Positions 18,172-27,189 of a DNA stretch of 64,000 nucleotides are shown here, in pieces. The notes beneath the pieces are model-generated. The model was not told where the DNA came from and ran no database searches. It was given only the letters and a program-made list of their open reading frames with translations. Position 1 is the stretch's first letter. Each line of letters starts with the position of its first letter. The translations under genes were made by a program, and so were the position numbers. Where the stretch lies: positions 62,001 through 126,000 of the forward strand of contig JAFKFG010000007.1 in the NCBI GenBank assembly GCA_017307355.1, written 5' to 3'. Origin of the DNA: Alphaproteobacteria bacterium. Lineage in GTDB: Bacteria; Pseudomonadota; Alphaproteobacteria; Micropepsales; Micropepsaceae.

Positions 18172-19505
18172 AACAGGCAGTCACCTTGTTCGGCCATCCT
18201 CGCGGGTTGGCCTTTCTGTTCGGCACGGAAATGTGGGAGCGCTTTTCCTATTACGGAATGCGCGCCCTTCTGGTGGGCTATCTGGTCAAATACCTGCTTC
18301 TGCCCGGGCATGTGGAAGATGTCTGGCTCTATCCGCAGGTCAAGGCATTTTACGAAATGCTGTCGGGGCCGCTGGGCGTTCAGCCACTCTCGGCGCTGAT
18401 CTACGGCACCTATACCGGGCTGATCTATGCCACGCCCTTGCTGGGCGGCTGGCTGGCGGACCGCTTCTTCGGCCAGCGGCTGATTGCCATTTGCGGCATC
18501 GTGATGGTGGCGTTCGGCCATTTCATGATGGCGTTCGAGAATATGCTGTTTCCCGCGCTGACCCTGCTGATCTTCGGCGTCGGCTTCTTCAAGACCAACA
18601 CCACCACCCAGGTCGGCTTGTTGTATGAAACCGGCGATCCCAGGCGCGACAGCGGCTATTCGATCTTTTATGTGGGGATCAATCTGGGCGCCTTCCTCGC
18701 CCCCTTTGTCTGCGGCACCCTGGGCGAGAAAGTCGGCTGGGCTTATGGCTTCGGCGCCGCCGGCGTGGGCATGCTGTTCGCCCTCATCGTCTATCTCTCC
18801 GGCTTGAAATATCTGCCCCCGGAACTGCCCCGCAACGCCCGCGCGCAGGAGCCGCGCCCCCCGCTCACCGGCGCGGAGTGGCGATCCGTCGGCGCCCTGT
18901 TCCTGCTGGTCATTCCGTTGACGCTTTACTGGGCCTGCAACGAGCAGCAGGGAAACACCATGGCGCTCTGGTCGATCGACAATACCGATCGCTCCCTGTT
19001 CGGGTGGGAAATTCCCTGGACCTGGTTTCAATCGGTCAATCCCTTCGTGATTTTCATCGGCACGCCGCTGCTCCTGGCCTTGTGGGACCGGCGGGGCGCG
19101 CCCAGCAGCACCATGAAAATGGCCTGGGGCTGCTATCTGATGACGGCCGCCAATCTGGTGATGGCATTGGTCGCCTGGAATGCCGGCGGCGGAAAATCGA
19201 GCTGGCTGTGGCTGTCGCTTTATTTCATCGTCATGACGATAGGCGAAATCACCCTTTACCCGGCCAGCATGTCGCTTTTCTCCAAGGTCGCGCCCTTGCG
19301 CATCGCTTCGGTGATGATGGCGGTGAATTTCCTGCCGAATTTCCTGGGCGGCGGCTTTCTGCAAGGCTGGCTCGCCAGCTATTGGGAAAAGATGGACAAG
19401 TCCCTCTTCTTTGTGATGATAGCGGCGATTGCGGCCATCGCGGGAGCGGTCATCCACGCGGCCGACCGTCCCCTGGCCCCCCTGCTTGAGGAAAAAAAGA
19501 CGTGA
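18168..19505 (+). CDS. POT/PTR-family proton-dependent oligopeptide transporter
   Basis: 445 residues, major facilitator fold. The POT signature is at the N-terminus: FLFGTEMWERFSYYGMRALLVGYLVKYLL, containing the ExxER proton-coupling motif. GGWLADRFFGQR and FKTNTTTQVGLLY follow. These carriers take up di- and tripeptides with protons. The GTG start overlaps the OPT stop and the gene overlaps metC by GTGA, so the three genes are probably one transcript. Confidence 0.93.
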   Translation: MKQAVTLFGHPRGLAFLFGTEMWERFSYYGMRALLVGYLVKYLLLPGHVEDVWLYPQVKAFYEMLSGPLGVQPLSALIYGTYTGLIYATPLLGGWLADRFFGQRLIAICGIVMVAFGHFMMAFENMLFPALTLLIFGVGFFKTNTTTQVGLLYETGDPRRDSGYSIFYVGINLGAFLAPFVCGTLGEKVGWAYGFGAAGVGMLFALIVYLSGLKYLPPELPRNARAQEPRPPLTGAEWRSVGALFLLVIPLTLYWACNEQQGNTMALWSIDNTDRSLFGWEIPWTWFQSVNPFVIFIGTPLLLALWDRRGAPSSTMKMAWGCYLMTAANLVMALVAWNAGGGKSSWLWLSLYFIVMTIGEITLYPASMSLFSKVAPLRIASVMMAVNFLPNFLGGGFLQGWLASYWEKMDKSLFFVMIAAIAAIAGAVIHAADRPLAPLLEEKKT

Positions 19506-20659
19506 GCGAAATGCGCGACAAGCCCGAAACCATCGTGGTCGGAAGCGGCCGCATGAGCGCATCTCATTTCGGCACCGTCAACACGCCGGTCTATCGCACA
19601 TCGACGATCCTGTTTCCCGACATCGCCAGCATGGCGCCCGGCAAGCAGCCTTACAGTTACGGACGGCGCGGCACGCCCACCTCGCAGAGCCTTGAACAGG
19701 CGATCGGTGAACTGGAAGGCGGCGCACAGGTGGTTCTGGTGCCGTCCGGGCTCAATGCGGTGACGACCGCCATCCTCTCCGTCATCGCCAGCGGCGATCA
19801 CATGCTGGTGACCGACAGCGTCTATGGCCCCACCCGCCAATTCTGCGATACGACATTAAAGCGCCTGGGCGTCGAAACCACCTATTACGCACCGGGAGCC
19901 GATATCGCACCGTTGCTCAAGCCCAACACCAAAATCGTGTTCTGCGAAAGCCCCGGCTCGCTCACCTTCGAAATCCAGGATATTCCCGCCATCGCCGGGA
20001 TCGCGCACGCCCATGGTGCGTCCGTGCTTCTGGACAATACCTGGGCGACGCCGCTTTTGTTCGATGCCCACGGTCACGGCGTCGATCTGTCAATCCAGGC
20101 GGGCACAAAATATCTGGGCGGGCATGCCGATGTGAATATCGGTTATGTCAGCGCCAATCAGGCTCATGCCGCGCGGCTGAAGGAGACCCATGGCAATATG
20201 GGCCTCAATGCCAGCGGCGACGATTGCTTCCTGGCATTGCGCGGGCTTCGCACCCTGGCGGTACGGCTGAAGCGCCATCAGGAAACGGCACTGGCCTTGA
20301 CGGACTGGCTCGCCAAGCGCCCGGAAGTGACGCGCATCCTTTATCCCGCCCGTCCCGACGATCCCGGCCATGCCATCTGGAAGCGCGATTTCAAGGGCGC
20401 CAGCGGATTGTTCGGGTTCGAACTGAAGCCGGTTTCCGATACCGCCCTGGCCGCTTTCGTGGACGGGATGCGCCATTTCGGCATCGGCTATTCCTGGGGC
20501 GGGTTTGAAAGTCTGATCCTTCCCAGCCATATCCATCGCACCGCCGGATCCTTCGAAGCCAAGGGACCGGTGGTGCGCATCCATGCCGGCCTGGAAGATG
20601 CGGGCGATCTGATGGCCGATCTGGAACAGGGTTTCCTGCGCCTGAACGGCACCCAATAG
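19502..20659 (+). CDS. metC: cystathionine beta-lyase
   Basis: 385 residues, Cys/Met-metabolism PLP family. [23 protein letters not shown], the PLP lysine in [16 protein letters not shown], and a C-terminal [20 protein letters not shown] typical of MetC beta-lyases. It cleaves cystathionine (and often cystine) to homocysteine or thiol, pyruvate and ammonia. GTG start overlaps the POT stop. hisI follows after 8 bases. Confidence 0.93.
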   Translation: MSEMRDKPETIVVGSGRMSASHFGTVNTPVYRTSTILFPDIASMAPGKQPYSYGRRGTPTSQSLEQAIGELEGGAQVVLVPSGLNAVTTAILSVIASGDHMLVTDSVYGPTRQFCDTTLKRLGVETTYYAPGADIAPLLKPNTKIVFCESPGSLTFEIQDIPAIAGIAHAHGASVLLDNTWATPLLFDAHGHGVDLSIQAGTKYLGGHADVNIGYVSANQAHAARLKETHGNMGLNASGDDCFLALRGLRTLAVRLKRHQETALALTDWLAKRPEVTRILYPARPDDPGHAIWKRDFKGASGLFGFELKPVSDTALAAFVDGMRHFGIGYSWGGFESLILPSHIHRTAGSFEAKGPVVRIHAGLEDAGDLMADLEQGFLRLNGTQ

Positions 20660-20667
20660 GACACCAA

Positions 20668-21009
20668 GTGACCGATACCCTGACTCAATCCGCGTTCCTC
20701 GATGCCGTCTCGTTCGACGAACGGGGACTGGTGCCCGCTATCGCCCAATCCGCCGCCACCGGCCAGGTTCTGATGATGGCCTGGATGAATCGCGAAACCC
20801 TGGCGACCACCCTCGCCACCAAGGAAGTCACCTACTGGTCGCGGTCCCGGCAGAAAGTCTGGCGCAAAGGCGAAAGCAGCGGCCATACCCAGCGGCTGGT
20901 CGAGGCGCGGGTGGATTGCGATGGCGATGTGGTGCTGCTGAAGGTCGATCAGCTGGGCCCTGCCTGCCATACCGGGGCGCCGACCTGCTTCTTCCGGCAG
21001 CTGGCCTGA
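20668..21009 (+). CDS. hisI: phosphoribosyl-AMP cyclohydrolase
   Basis: 113 residues, stand-alone HisI without a HisE domain. It opens the purine ring of PR-AMP in histidine synthesis. [60 protein letters not shown] is the family core. Zinc and magnesium ligands lie in [34 protein letters not shown] start. The remaining his genes are elsewhere. Confidence 0.96.
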   Translation: MTDTLTQSAFLDAVSFDERGLVPAIAQSAATGQVLMMAWMNRETLATTLATKEVTYWSRSRQKVWRKGESSGHTQRLVEARVDCDGDVVLLKVDQLGPACHTGAPTCFFRQLA

Positions 21010-21108
21010 CCGGCCCGGCCCTGGCGGATTGCCCTGAACGATCCGTCCTTTCATACGCTATAGTGGGTGTGCCGCACTTTCGCGGTCCTGGAGCATCACC
21101 GAGCTGAC

Positions 21109-22941
21109 ATGCCACCCCGCGGTACCGCGACCACCAGCCTGACCCCCAAATTCATGATGGCCGTGATCGCGGCCATTGCCGTGTGCGGGCTCTATTTCGG
21201 GCGCCCGGTGCTGATGCCGTTGGCGTTGGCGGTCCTGATGTCGTTCGCCATCGCCCCGCTGGTCAGCCTGCTGCGCCACCTCCGGCTGGGCCATATCCCG
21301 TCGGTTCTTCTCAGCCTGACATTGGCGCTGGTGATTCTGTCCGCCATCGGCGCCTTTGTGGGCTCGCAATTTGCCGGCCTTGCCGCCGACCTGCCCCACT
21401 ACCAGACCAATATCGGCCACAAGATCCAGTCCGTGCGGCTTTCGACCGGGCATGGGACCATCGCCCGCCTCAATCAGACCATCGAAGTGCTGGCCGAGCA
21501 GATCACCGGCTCCAGGGATCAGCAGAACCAGGCGGCCGCCGGCGCGCTGCCGGAAGAAAAGCCCGTCCCGGTGGAGATCCGCCGCCAGTCGATCGCGCCC
21601 TGGGGAGTGGCGCAGACCATCCTGGGACCGCTTCTGGAGCCCCTGGCCACTCTGGCGCTGGTTCTGGTGTTTGTCGGCTTCATCATGCTGCAAAAGGATG
21701 ATCTTCGGGATCGTTTCGTACGCCTGGCCGGATCGGGCGACATGCAGCGCACGTCCATTGCGCTGGACGAAGCGGCGTCGCGGCTGTCGCGCTATCTGGC
21801 GCTCCAGACCATCATCAATGCCAGCTTCGGCGCCACCATCGGGATCGGGCTATGGCTGATCGGCATTCCGAATGCCGGCCTGTGGGCCCTGATCGGCATG
21901 CTGTTCCGCTTCGTCCCTTATGTGGGCGTTCCCATCGCCTTTCTGTTTCCCGCCACCCTGGCACTGGCGGTCGATCCGGGCTGGTCGATGCTGTTCTGGG
22001 TGATGGCGCTGTTCGGCGGCGTGGAAGCGGTGATCGGCCAAGTGGTGGAGCCTTTCGTCTATGGCCGCAGCATGGGCCTGTCCGCCGTCGCGGTGGTGGT
22101 GGCGGCGGTGTTCTGGACCTGGCTGTGGGGACCCGTGGGGCTTCTGCTGTCGACCCCGCTCACCATGTGCTTCGTGGTGCTGGGCCGACATATCGAAAGC
22201 CTGGAATTCCTGGAGGTCATGCTGGGCGATACCCCCGCCCTGAAAACCGAGGAAAGCCTTTATCTGCGGATGCTGGCGGAAGATCCGGACGACGCCACCG
22301 AAGATGCCGAAGAGTTTCTGCGCAACAGCACGCTCGCCTCCTATTACGATGAAGTGGTGGCGCGCGCCCTGATGCTGGCGCAAGCCGACGTCAATCGCGG
22401 CGTGCTGGATGCGCCCCGCCAGGTGCGCATCCGCGATGCGATCCAGGGAATCGTTGCCAATCTTTCCGACCATGGCGACGGCAGCATCAAGCCGGTGGAA
22501 TTGCCGCGGCCCTGGCGGGGCGGCAAGCCCGTCCTTTGCATTGCCGGGCGCGGGCCTTTGGACGAAGCGGCCGCCCTGCTGCTGGTGGACATGCTGGAGA
22601 AGCACGGCGTGGGCGCCCAGGTGGTGTCTTCCGACCAGGCTTCGGCGTCGCAAATCGATTCTCTCGACATTGCGGGCGTCCAGGTGGTGTGCGTCTCCTA
22701 TCTGGAGCCCGGCACCTACAAGAATGCCCGTTATCAAGTGCGCCGGTTGCACAAGCATGCCCCGGGCGTGCCGGTCATGGCCGTGTTTTGGGGCCTGGGC
22801 GACGATCATTCGCGCTATCTGGACAGCATCGAAGCCACCGAATCCGATGTGGTGACCACGGGTCTGAAGGAGACCATCCATCACATCCTGCTTTTCGCGC
22901 GCCGCGCCGCAAAGCCGGATGCCGAAAAGGCCGCCGAATAG
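21109..22941 (+). CDS. AI-2E-family (PerM-like) permease with a soluble B12-binding-like C-terminal domain
   Basis: 610 residues. The first 370 form an AI-2E exporter fold: hydrophobic N-terminal pair (MMAVIAAIAVCGLYFGRPVLMPLALAVLMSFAIAPLVSLLR), a charged periplasmic-type loop, then FVPYVGVPIAF, EPFVYGRSMGLSAVAVVVAAVFWTWLWGPVGLLLSTPLTMC. About 220 soluble residues follow: a helical part (390-450) and an alternating beta/alpha part (about 472-570: GKPVLCIAGRGPLDEAAALLLVDMLEKHGVGAQVV, VQVVCVSYLEPG, PGVPVMAVFWG) that resembles a B12-binding-type Rossmann fold without its DxHxxG motif. Transported substrate and role of the extra domain are unknown. Start chosen at 21109; a GTG at 21067 is possible. 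Confidence 0.8.
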   Translation: MPPRGTATTSLTPKFMMAVIAAIAVCGLYFGRPVLMPLALAVLMSFAIAPLVSLLRHLRLGHIPSVLLSLTLALVILSAIGAFVGSQFAGLAADLPHYQTNIGHKIQSVRLSTGHGTIARLNQTIEVLAEQITGSRDQQNQAAAGALPEEKPVPVEIRRQSIAPWGVAQTILGPLLEPLATLALVLVFVGFIMLQKDDLRDRFVRLAGSGDMQRTSIALDEAASRLSRYLALQTIINASFGATIGIGLWLIGIPNAGLWALIGMLFRFVPYVGVPIAFLFPATLALAVDPGWSMLFWVMALFGGVEAVIGQVVEPFVYGRSMGLSAVAVVVAAVFWTWLWGPVGLLLSTPLTMCFVVLGRHIESLEFLEVMLGDTPALKTEESLYLRMLAEDPDDATEDAEEFLRNSTLASYYDEVVARALMLAQADVNRGVLDAPRQVRIRDAIQGIVANLSDHGDGSIKPVELPRPWRGGKPVLCIAGRGPLDEAAALLLVDMLEKHGVGAQVVSSDQASASQIDSLDIAGVQVVCVSYLEPGTYKNARYQVRRLHKHAPGVPVMAVFWGLGDDHSRYLDSIEATESDVVTTGLKETIHHILLFARRAAKPDAEKAAE

Positions 22942-23098
22942 CGCCCGCCACCTTAAAGGATTGGTGCCGAACGTTTAAATAACATCATGATTTAATTGCA
23001 TATTTTTGACGGTCCGCAACGGCCCAATCTCAAGCTTGTGCAGACCCGGCGTTTTTTCGCTCAATCGGATACCGGCGCAGTGTATGAGGAGCCGGTGC

Positions 23099-23175
<77 letters not shown>

Positions 23176-23197
23176 TCCCGTGCCCACCCGATGAATA

Positions 23198-24202
23198 TCA
23201 GTCTCCGCGCAGAAGCACCGCCGGCCGCATCGCGTTGGCGGGCAGCATCAGGCGGACGCATGTGCCGTTGGCATGGTCCAGGGACAATTGCCCGCCGGCC
23301 TGCCGCGCGAATTGGTCGATCAGGCCGGTGCCCAGTCCCGGTATGATCTGCCCGATCCCCGCCCCATCATCCTTCACCGAAAATTCCCAGCCATTCGCGG
23401 ATGGACGGATGCGGACCAGCACGGTGCCGTCGGCTCCGTCGGGAAAAGCATGCTTGAGCGCATTGGTGACGAGCTCATTCATCAAAAGGCCCAGCGCGAG
23501 CGCAATATCCCTCTGCGACAGAAGCGGGGGCAGATCGCAGGTCAGTTTGACATTCTGAGGAAGCGCCAGCCTCAGGCTGCCGCACAGATCCTCGATATAC
23601 TCCGTCAGATTCACGGAAATGACGTCGGACTGCAGATAAATCTGGCGATGAATGCGCGCAAAGGAATTGATGCGCTGCGCGGCTTCGTCCAGCGCCTCGC
23701 GTATCGGCAGTTCGAGGCTTTGCCGGGCCTCATGCTTGAGCAAAGCGGTGGTCAGCGCGAAATCATTGGCCACGCGATGCTGGAGTTCGCGGAACAGCAT
23801 CTCGCGTTCGGCCAGCTTTTCCCCGCGCTCGGTAAATCCGAAGCGTGCCGCCAAACGAAACGCATGCGCCAGCGCGATAATGCTGAGGCCGGTCAATGCC
23901 GCGATCACGGCAGCAGACAGCTGGTATCGCATGGGCAATCCCGCCATGCCCGCTTGAGGAACGACCACCAGCCATCCCAATGTCTCGGAAACGGTCAATG
24001 CCAGCAGCCCCGACTGCCATCCGCCCAACAGGGTCGTGAGCAGAGCCGCCGGATAGATAAAGGCGTAAGGGGACACGCCCGGCGCCACCAGATGCGTGAT
24101 GGCGCGCAGTATGATCGCCAGCATCACGCCGCAAAGGGCAAAGCCCAGCTTTGCAGGCCACCCGACGTCCCTGACAGTCAGAAGCAGCAATTTCTGGAAC
24201 AT
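23198..24202 (-). CDS. HWE/HisKA_2-type membrane sensor histidine kinase with DUF4118-like sensor
   Basis: 334 residues. Three to four N-terminal membrane helices (about 15-115, with the DUF4118-like AYIFIYPAALLTTLLGGWQSG arrangement) precede a HisKA_2 phosphoacceptor with H142 in FRELQHRVANDF and an HATPase domain (NELVTNALKHAFP, DDGAGIG, GLGTGLIDQFARQAGG). The usual relatives read HRVKN; here it is HRVAN. Such kinases often feed PhyR-type general stress or other orphan regulators. No regulator is adjacent, so it is an orphan kinase here. Confidence 0.88.
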   Translation of the reverse strand: MFQKLLLLTVRDVGWPAKLGFALCGVMLAIILRAITHLVAPGVSPYAFIYPAALLTTLLGGWQSGLLALTVSETLGWLVVVPQAGMAGLPMRYQLSAAVIAALTGLSIIALAHAFRLAARFGFTERGEKLAEREMLFRELQHRVANDFALTTALLKHEARQSLELPIREALDEAAQRINSFARIHRQIYLQSDVISVNLTEYIEDLCGSLRLALPQNVKLTCDLPPLLSQRDIALALGLLMNELVTNALKHAFPDGADGTVLVRIRPSANGWEFSVKDDGAGIGQIIPGLGTGLIDQFARQAGGQLSLDHANGTCVRLMLPANAMRPAVLLRGD

Positions 24203-24321
24203 GAGCCCACCCGAGGGCAGGCTATCTCATCGACATTCGGTCGGCCACCCCGAGCAATGCTCCAGGCCGTTCGGCGCCGATTTCTATCTTTGTCTTGGAC
24301 CGTACGAAGCCCGACAGCGCG

Positions 24322-24627
24322 CTAATGCGACCAGGGCTGCTTGCGGTCGAAGCGGAAATTATCGGAATAGGATTTGGGCCGGGGCACCAGCACATGCGGC
24401 TCATAGACCTGAAAGGCGATGCCATGCTTTTGCGCATAGGCAACCGCCTCTTCCCGCGTGTCGAATTCCAGCGCCACCTGCTGGCGCATGTCGTTGGAGC
24501 TGGTCCAGCCCATCAAGGGATCGGGCACCCGCGCCGTCTCCGGCTCATATTCCAATAGCCACAATTTGGTGCGGGCCTTCCCCGACTGCATGGCATTCTT
24601 GGCCGGCTTGTAAATGCGCGCGCGCAT
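24322..24627 (-). CDS. NDUFS4-like accessory subunit of NADH dehydrogenase (ETC complex I)
   Basis: 101 residues. RARIYKPAKNAMQSG, KLWLLEYEPE, PLMGWTSSNDMRQQVALEFDTREEAVAYAQKHGI and YSDNFRFDRKQPWSH match the ETC_C1_NDUFS4 family, the alphaproteobacterial version of the mitochondrial complex I subunit NDUFS4. It is a peripheral matrix/cytosol-side subunit stabilising the NADH module. GGGAG precedes the ATG. It lies next to tRNA-Pro, a common alphaproteobacterial arrangement. Confidence 0.94.
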   Translation of the reverse strand: MRARIYKPAKNAMQSGKARTKLWLLEYEPETARVPDPLMGWTSSNDMRQQVALEFDTREEAVAYAQKHGIAFQVYEPHVLVPRPKSYSDNFRFDRKQPWSH

Positions 24628-24730
24628 GTCCGTCTCCCTTAAATTCTCACGGGGCTTGACCCACCGCGCCTATACCACAATTCGCGCCGCCAGGGGCGGT
24701 CCGCTTCGGTTCGCGCCCATGACGCTGGGA

Positions 24731-24807
24731 TGGTCGGAGCGGTGTGATTCGAACACACGACCCTCTGCTCCCAAAGCAGATGCGCTACCAGGCTGCGCTA
24801 CGCTCCG
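24731..24807 (-). tRNA. tRNA-Pro (TGG anticodon)
   Basis: 77 bases including encoded CCA, minus strand. Acceptor CGGAGCG pairs with CGCTCCG; anticodon stem CTGCT/AGCAG with loop TTGGGA-type reading TGG; T-arm GTGTG TTCGAAT CACAC. It reads CCN codons through wobble at CCA. Confidence 0.95.
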
Positions 24808-24890
24808 GCATTCACGGAAAACCGCCCGGTTCCTTACACGCATAGCCCCCCGGCGGGCAACCGAGGCCCGAATAGCCGCCGGAGTACCGA

Positions 24891-25352
24891 TCAGTGGGGC
24901 TTTTTGCCCAACTCGGGGGCATGGACCTTGGCCCCTTCGGTGATGCCCAGGGCGGCGGCGCGGCCGGCGTTCAGCTCGATCACCAGCTGGACCGGTTCGC
25001 CGGACGGAATATTTTCCCGGGAGTAAGGCGTGGCGTTCGCCTTGATGCGGGCGATGGTGCCGTCCGCGCGAACGAACAGCATGTCCAGCGGCAGGATCGT
25101 GTTCTCCATCCAGAAGCTGACCAGCTGGGGCGTGTGAAAGTCGAACAGCATGCCGGCATCCGGGGCCATCGCCTTGCGGTACATCAAGCCCTTCTCGCGG
25201 CTTTCGTCATCGGCCGCCACTTCCACCGAGAAATTGTGCGGCCCGGCCTTGGTGTCGATGGTGATGGTTTCGACCGGTAGCGACGCGGCAAATGCGGCGG
25301 CGGGGAAAAGCAACACCAGAACGGCAAACACGGCATGAAGCGAAGCGCGCAT
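24891..25352 (-). CDS. secreted DUF192-family protein
   Basis: 153 residues with a signal peptide (MRASLHAVFAVLVLLFPAAAFAA). The DUF192 core runs about 35-150: SREKGLMYRKAMAPDAGMLFDF, VSFWMENTILPLDMLFV, ADGTIARI, YSRENIPSGEPVQLVIELNAGRAAALGI. DUF192 proteins are small periplasmic or cytoplasmic beta-sandwich proteins of unknown function. The ATG at 25352 was chosen because the longer frame antiparallels no known domain and the signal peptide starts here. Located 68 bases after the cold-shock gene on the same strand. Confidence 0.92.
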   Translation of the reverse strand: MRASLHAVFAVLVLLFPAAAFAASLPVETITIDTKAGPHNFSVEVAADDESREKGLMYRKAMAPDAGMLFDFHTPQLVSFWMENTILPLDMLFVRADGTIARIKANATPYSRENIPSGEPVQLVIELNAGRAAALGITEGAKVHAPELGKKPH

Positions 25353-25420
25353 CGGCGGTTTTCCCGAAAGACCCCAGCCTTGATTAGAAGCGGGACCGGC
25401 GAAAATCAATCCGCGGGGCG

Positions 25421-25966
25421 TTAATCGTCCAGCTCCAATTCGGCGGCCAGTTCCCCCTTGGGGCCGAGGCCGGCGCGAAAACGGATTTTCTGGCCTTCGC
25501 GCAACTCGGAAATCCCGTGCTGGCGAAGAACTTCCATATGGACGAAAATGTCGAGCGTGCCGGGGCCGCGGGAGAGAAAGCCATATCCCTTGGCGCGGTT
25601 GAACCATTTGACCGTGCCGGTCTGCCAGGGCCCGTGCGGCTCGGCACGATGACGCAATGTCGGCTCGGCGGGCGGCATCGGATGCGCGGTGGAATTGTCG
25701 ACCGAGATCAACAGGCTTGCCTGAAGCCCGCGCGGACCCATCACGGCCTCGCACACCACGGTCGCCCCTTCCTTGACCGTCTTGAATCCCGACTGGCGCA
25801 CGCAAGCCTGGTGCAGAAGAATGTCACCACCGCCATCGCCGCGCGCGATGAAGCCATAGCCCTTGGTGAAATCGAACCATTTCACCTGCCCCTGGATACG
25901 GGACGGTTTTTCCTGCGCGGCCGGCGTTCGCGCGTCGGATGAGGACGGGTTTACGCCGTTCTCCAT
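25421..25966 (-). CDS. double cold-shock-domain RNA/DNA-binding protein
   Basis: 181 residues with two cold-shock domains. The first (about 24-90) has QVKWFDFTKGYGFIARGDGGGDILLHQ and the second (about 115-178) TVKWFNRAKGYGFLSRGPGTLDIFVHMEVL, each with RNP1 (KGYGF) and RNP2-like motifs. A Pro-rich linker joins them. Double-domain proteins of this kind (Caulobacter CspC/CspD type) act in cold or stationary phase as RNA chaperones. The leader is A/T-rich (AATAAGAATAATTGGAGAG before the ATG), with GGAG as ribosome site. Confidence 0.94.
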   Translation of the reverse strand: MENGVNPSSSDARTPAAQEKPSRIQGQVKWFDFTKGYGFIARGDGGGDILLHQACVRQSGFKTVKEGATVVCEAVMGPRGLQASLLISVDNSTAHPMPPAEPTLRHRAEPHGPWQTGTVKWFNRAKGYGFLSRGPGTLDIFVHMEVLRQHGISELREGQKIRFRAGLGPKGELAAELELDD

Positions 25967-26172
25967 CGACTCTCCAATTATTCTTATTCTTGTCTGGACC
26001 CTGCCATAAACAATCGGGTTGGCAACTCAATTCGCGGGGCATCCCCGGACTATTTTGCCGCGCCGGCAAACTTTGGGGATTATCCCGCAGGTCATTGCAG
26101 GTTCGCGGCAGCATGCAACGCGCCATCTCATCCGCACTTGTGCTTTAATATGGCGCAGCGGAAACTTCGCAC

Positions 26173-26487
26173 ATGAGCGAAGAACTCCGAACAGCAGCCG
26201 CATGGCTGGCCGAAGGGCGCAAGGTCGCATTGGCCACGGTGATCCAGACTTGGGGATCGGCGCCGCGCCCCGCCGGAAGTCAGATCGTGGTCCGCGATGA
26301 CGGGGCCTTTCTGGGTTCGGTGTCCGGCGGCTGCGTTGAAGGCGCGGTCATCGAAGCGGCGCTCTCCACCATTGCCGATACCAAAAATCGCGAATTGGAA
26401 TTCGGCGTCACGGATGCTGAGGCCTGGAATGTCGGGCTGGCCTGCGGCGGACGCATTCGCATCTTCGTCGAGCCGGTCGAAGAATGA
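26173..26487 (+). CDS. XdhC/CoxI-family protein, N-terminal-domain type
   Basis: 104 residues matching only the N-terminal XdhC_CoxI domain: ALATVIQTWGSAPRPAGSQIVVRDDGAFLGSVSGGCVEGAVIEAA and LACGGRIRIFVEP. XdhC binds molybdenum cofactor and promotes its sulfuration and insertion into xanthine dehydrogenase-like hydroxylases. The Rossmann half is encoded by the next gene, overlapping by ATGA (26484-26487), so the two polypeptides probably act together as a split XdhC. Confidence 0.92.
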   Translation: MSEELRTAAAWLAEGRKVALATVIQTWGSAPRPAGSQIVVRDDGAFLGSVSGGCVEGAVIEAALSTIADTKNRELEFGVTDAEAWNVGLACGGRIRIFVEPVEE

Positions 26488-27149
26488 AGCGCGCAACGCT
26501 CGACGCGCTGACGCGGGAAAGCGCCGCTCCCCGGATACGCGCGCTGGATCGCGCCAGTGGAGAAGAAAGGCTGATCGATCCCTTTTCGGACGAAACACCA
26601 TTGGGACTGGCCGCGCGCGCGGCGGCTCGCGCCGACACCAGCGGCGAGATCGAGATCGACGGGCGGACCTGGTTTCTGGAAGTGCACAATCCGCCCTTGG
26701 AGTTGGTGCTGGTCGGCGCGGTCCATATCGCCCAGCCCCTGGCTAAGATGGCCCGCCTGGCCGGATACGCGGTGCGGGTGATCGACCCTCGCGCCGCCTT
26801 CGCCACCGAGGCGCGCTTTCCCGGTGTCAGGCTTCACCAAGGCTGGCCCGACGAAATTCTGGCGGCTTTTCCCCTGGGCAGCCGCTCCGCCCTGGTGGTG
26901 CTGGCGCATGACCCCAAAATCGACGATCCGGCGCTGGAGGCGGCCCTGGCCTCTCCCGCCTTCTATGTGGGCGCCCTGGGATCGAAAAAAACGCATGCGG
27001 CTCGCCTGGAACGGCTTTCGGCGCGGGGGTTCGACCCCGCTACCTTGGCCCGCATTCGCGGCCCGGTCGGGCTTGCCATCGGCGCGCGCAGCCCCGCCGA
27101 AATAGCCCTTTCGATTTTGGCGCAAATGACCCAGACTCTGCGGACCTGA
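26484..27149 (+). CDS. XdhC-family protein, C-terminal Rossmann-domain type
   Basis: 221 residues. The first 75 hold a divergent stretch (TSGEIEIDGRTWFLEVHNPPLELVLVGA) and the rest the XdhC Rossmann domain: VGAVHIAQPLAKMARLAGYAVRVIDPRAAFATEARFPG, VVLAHDPKIDDPALEAAL, YVGALGSKKTHAARLERL and RGPVGLAIGARSPAEIALSILA. It partners with the preceding 104-residue gene. Likely role is Moco handling for a molybdo-hydroxylase. It lies 40 bases before the response regulator. Confidence 0.9.
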   Translation: MKRATLDALTRESAAPRIRALDRASGEERLIDPFSDETPLGLAARAAARADTSGEIEIDGRTWFLEVHNPPLELVLVGAVHIAQPLAKMARLAGYAVRVIDPRAAFATEARFPGVRLHQGWPDEILAAFPLGSRSALVVLAHDPKIDDPALEAALASPAFYVGALGSKKTHAARLERLSARGFDPATLARIRGPVGLAIGARSPAEIALSILAQMTQTLRT

Positions 27150-27189
27150 TAGGGTTTGCGACAAAAGCTTGTTTGCATGAGGACAGGCG

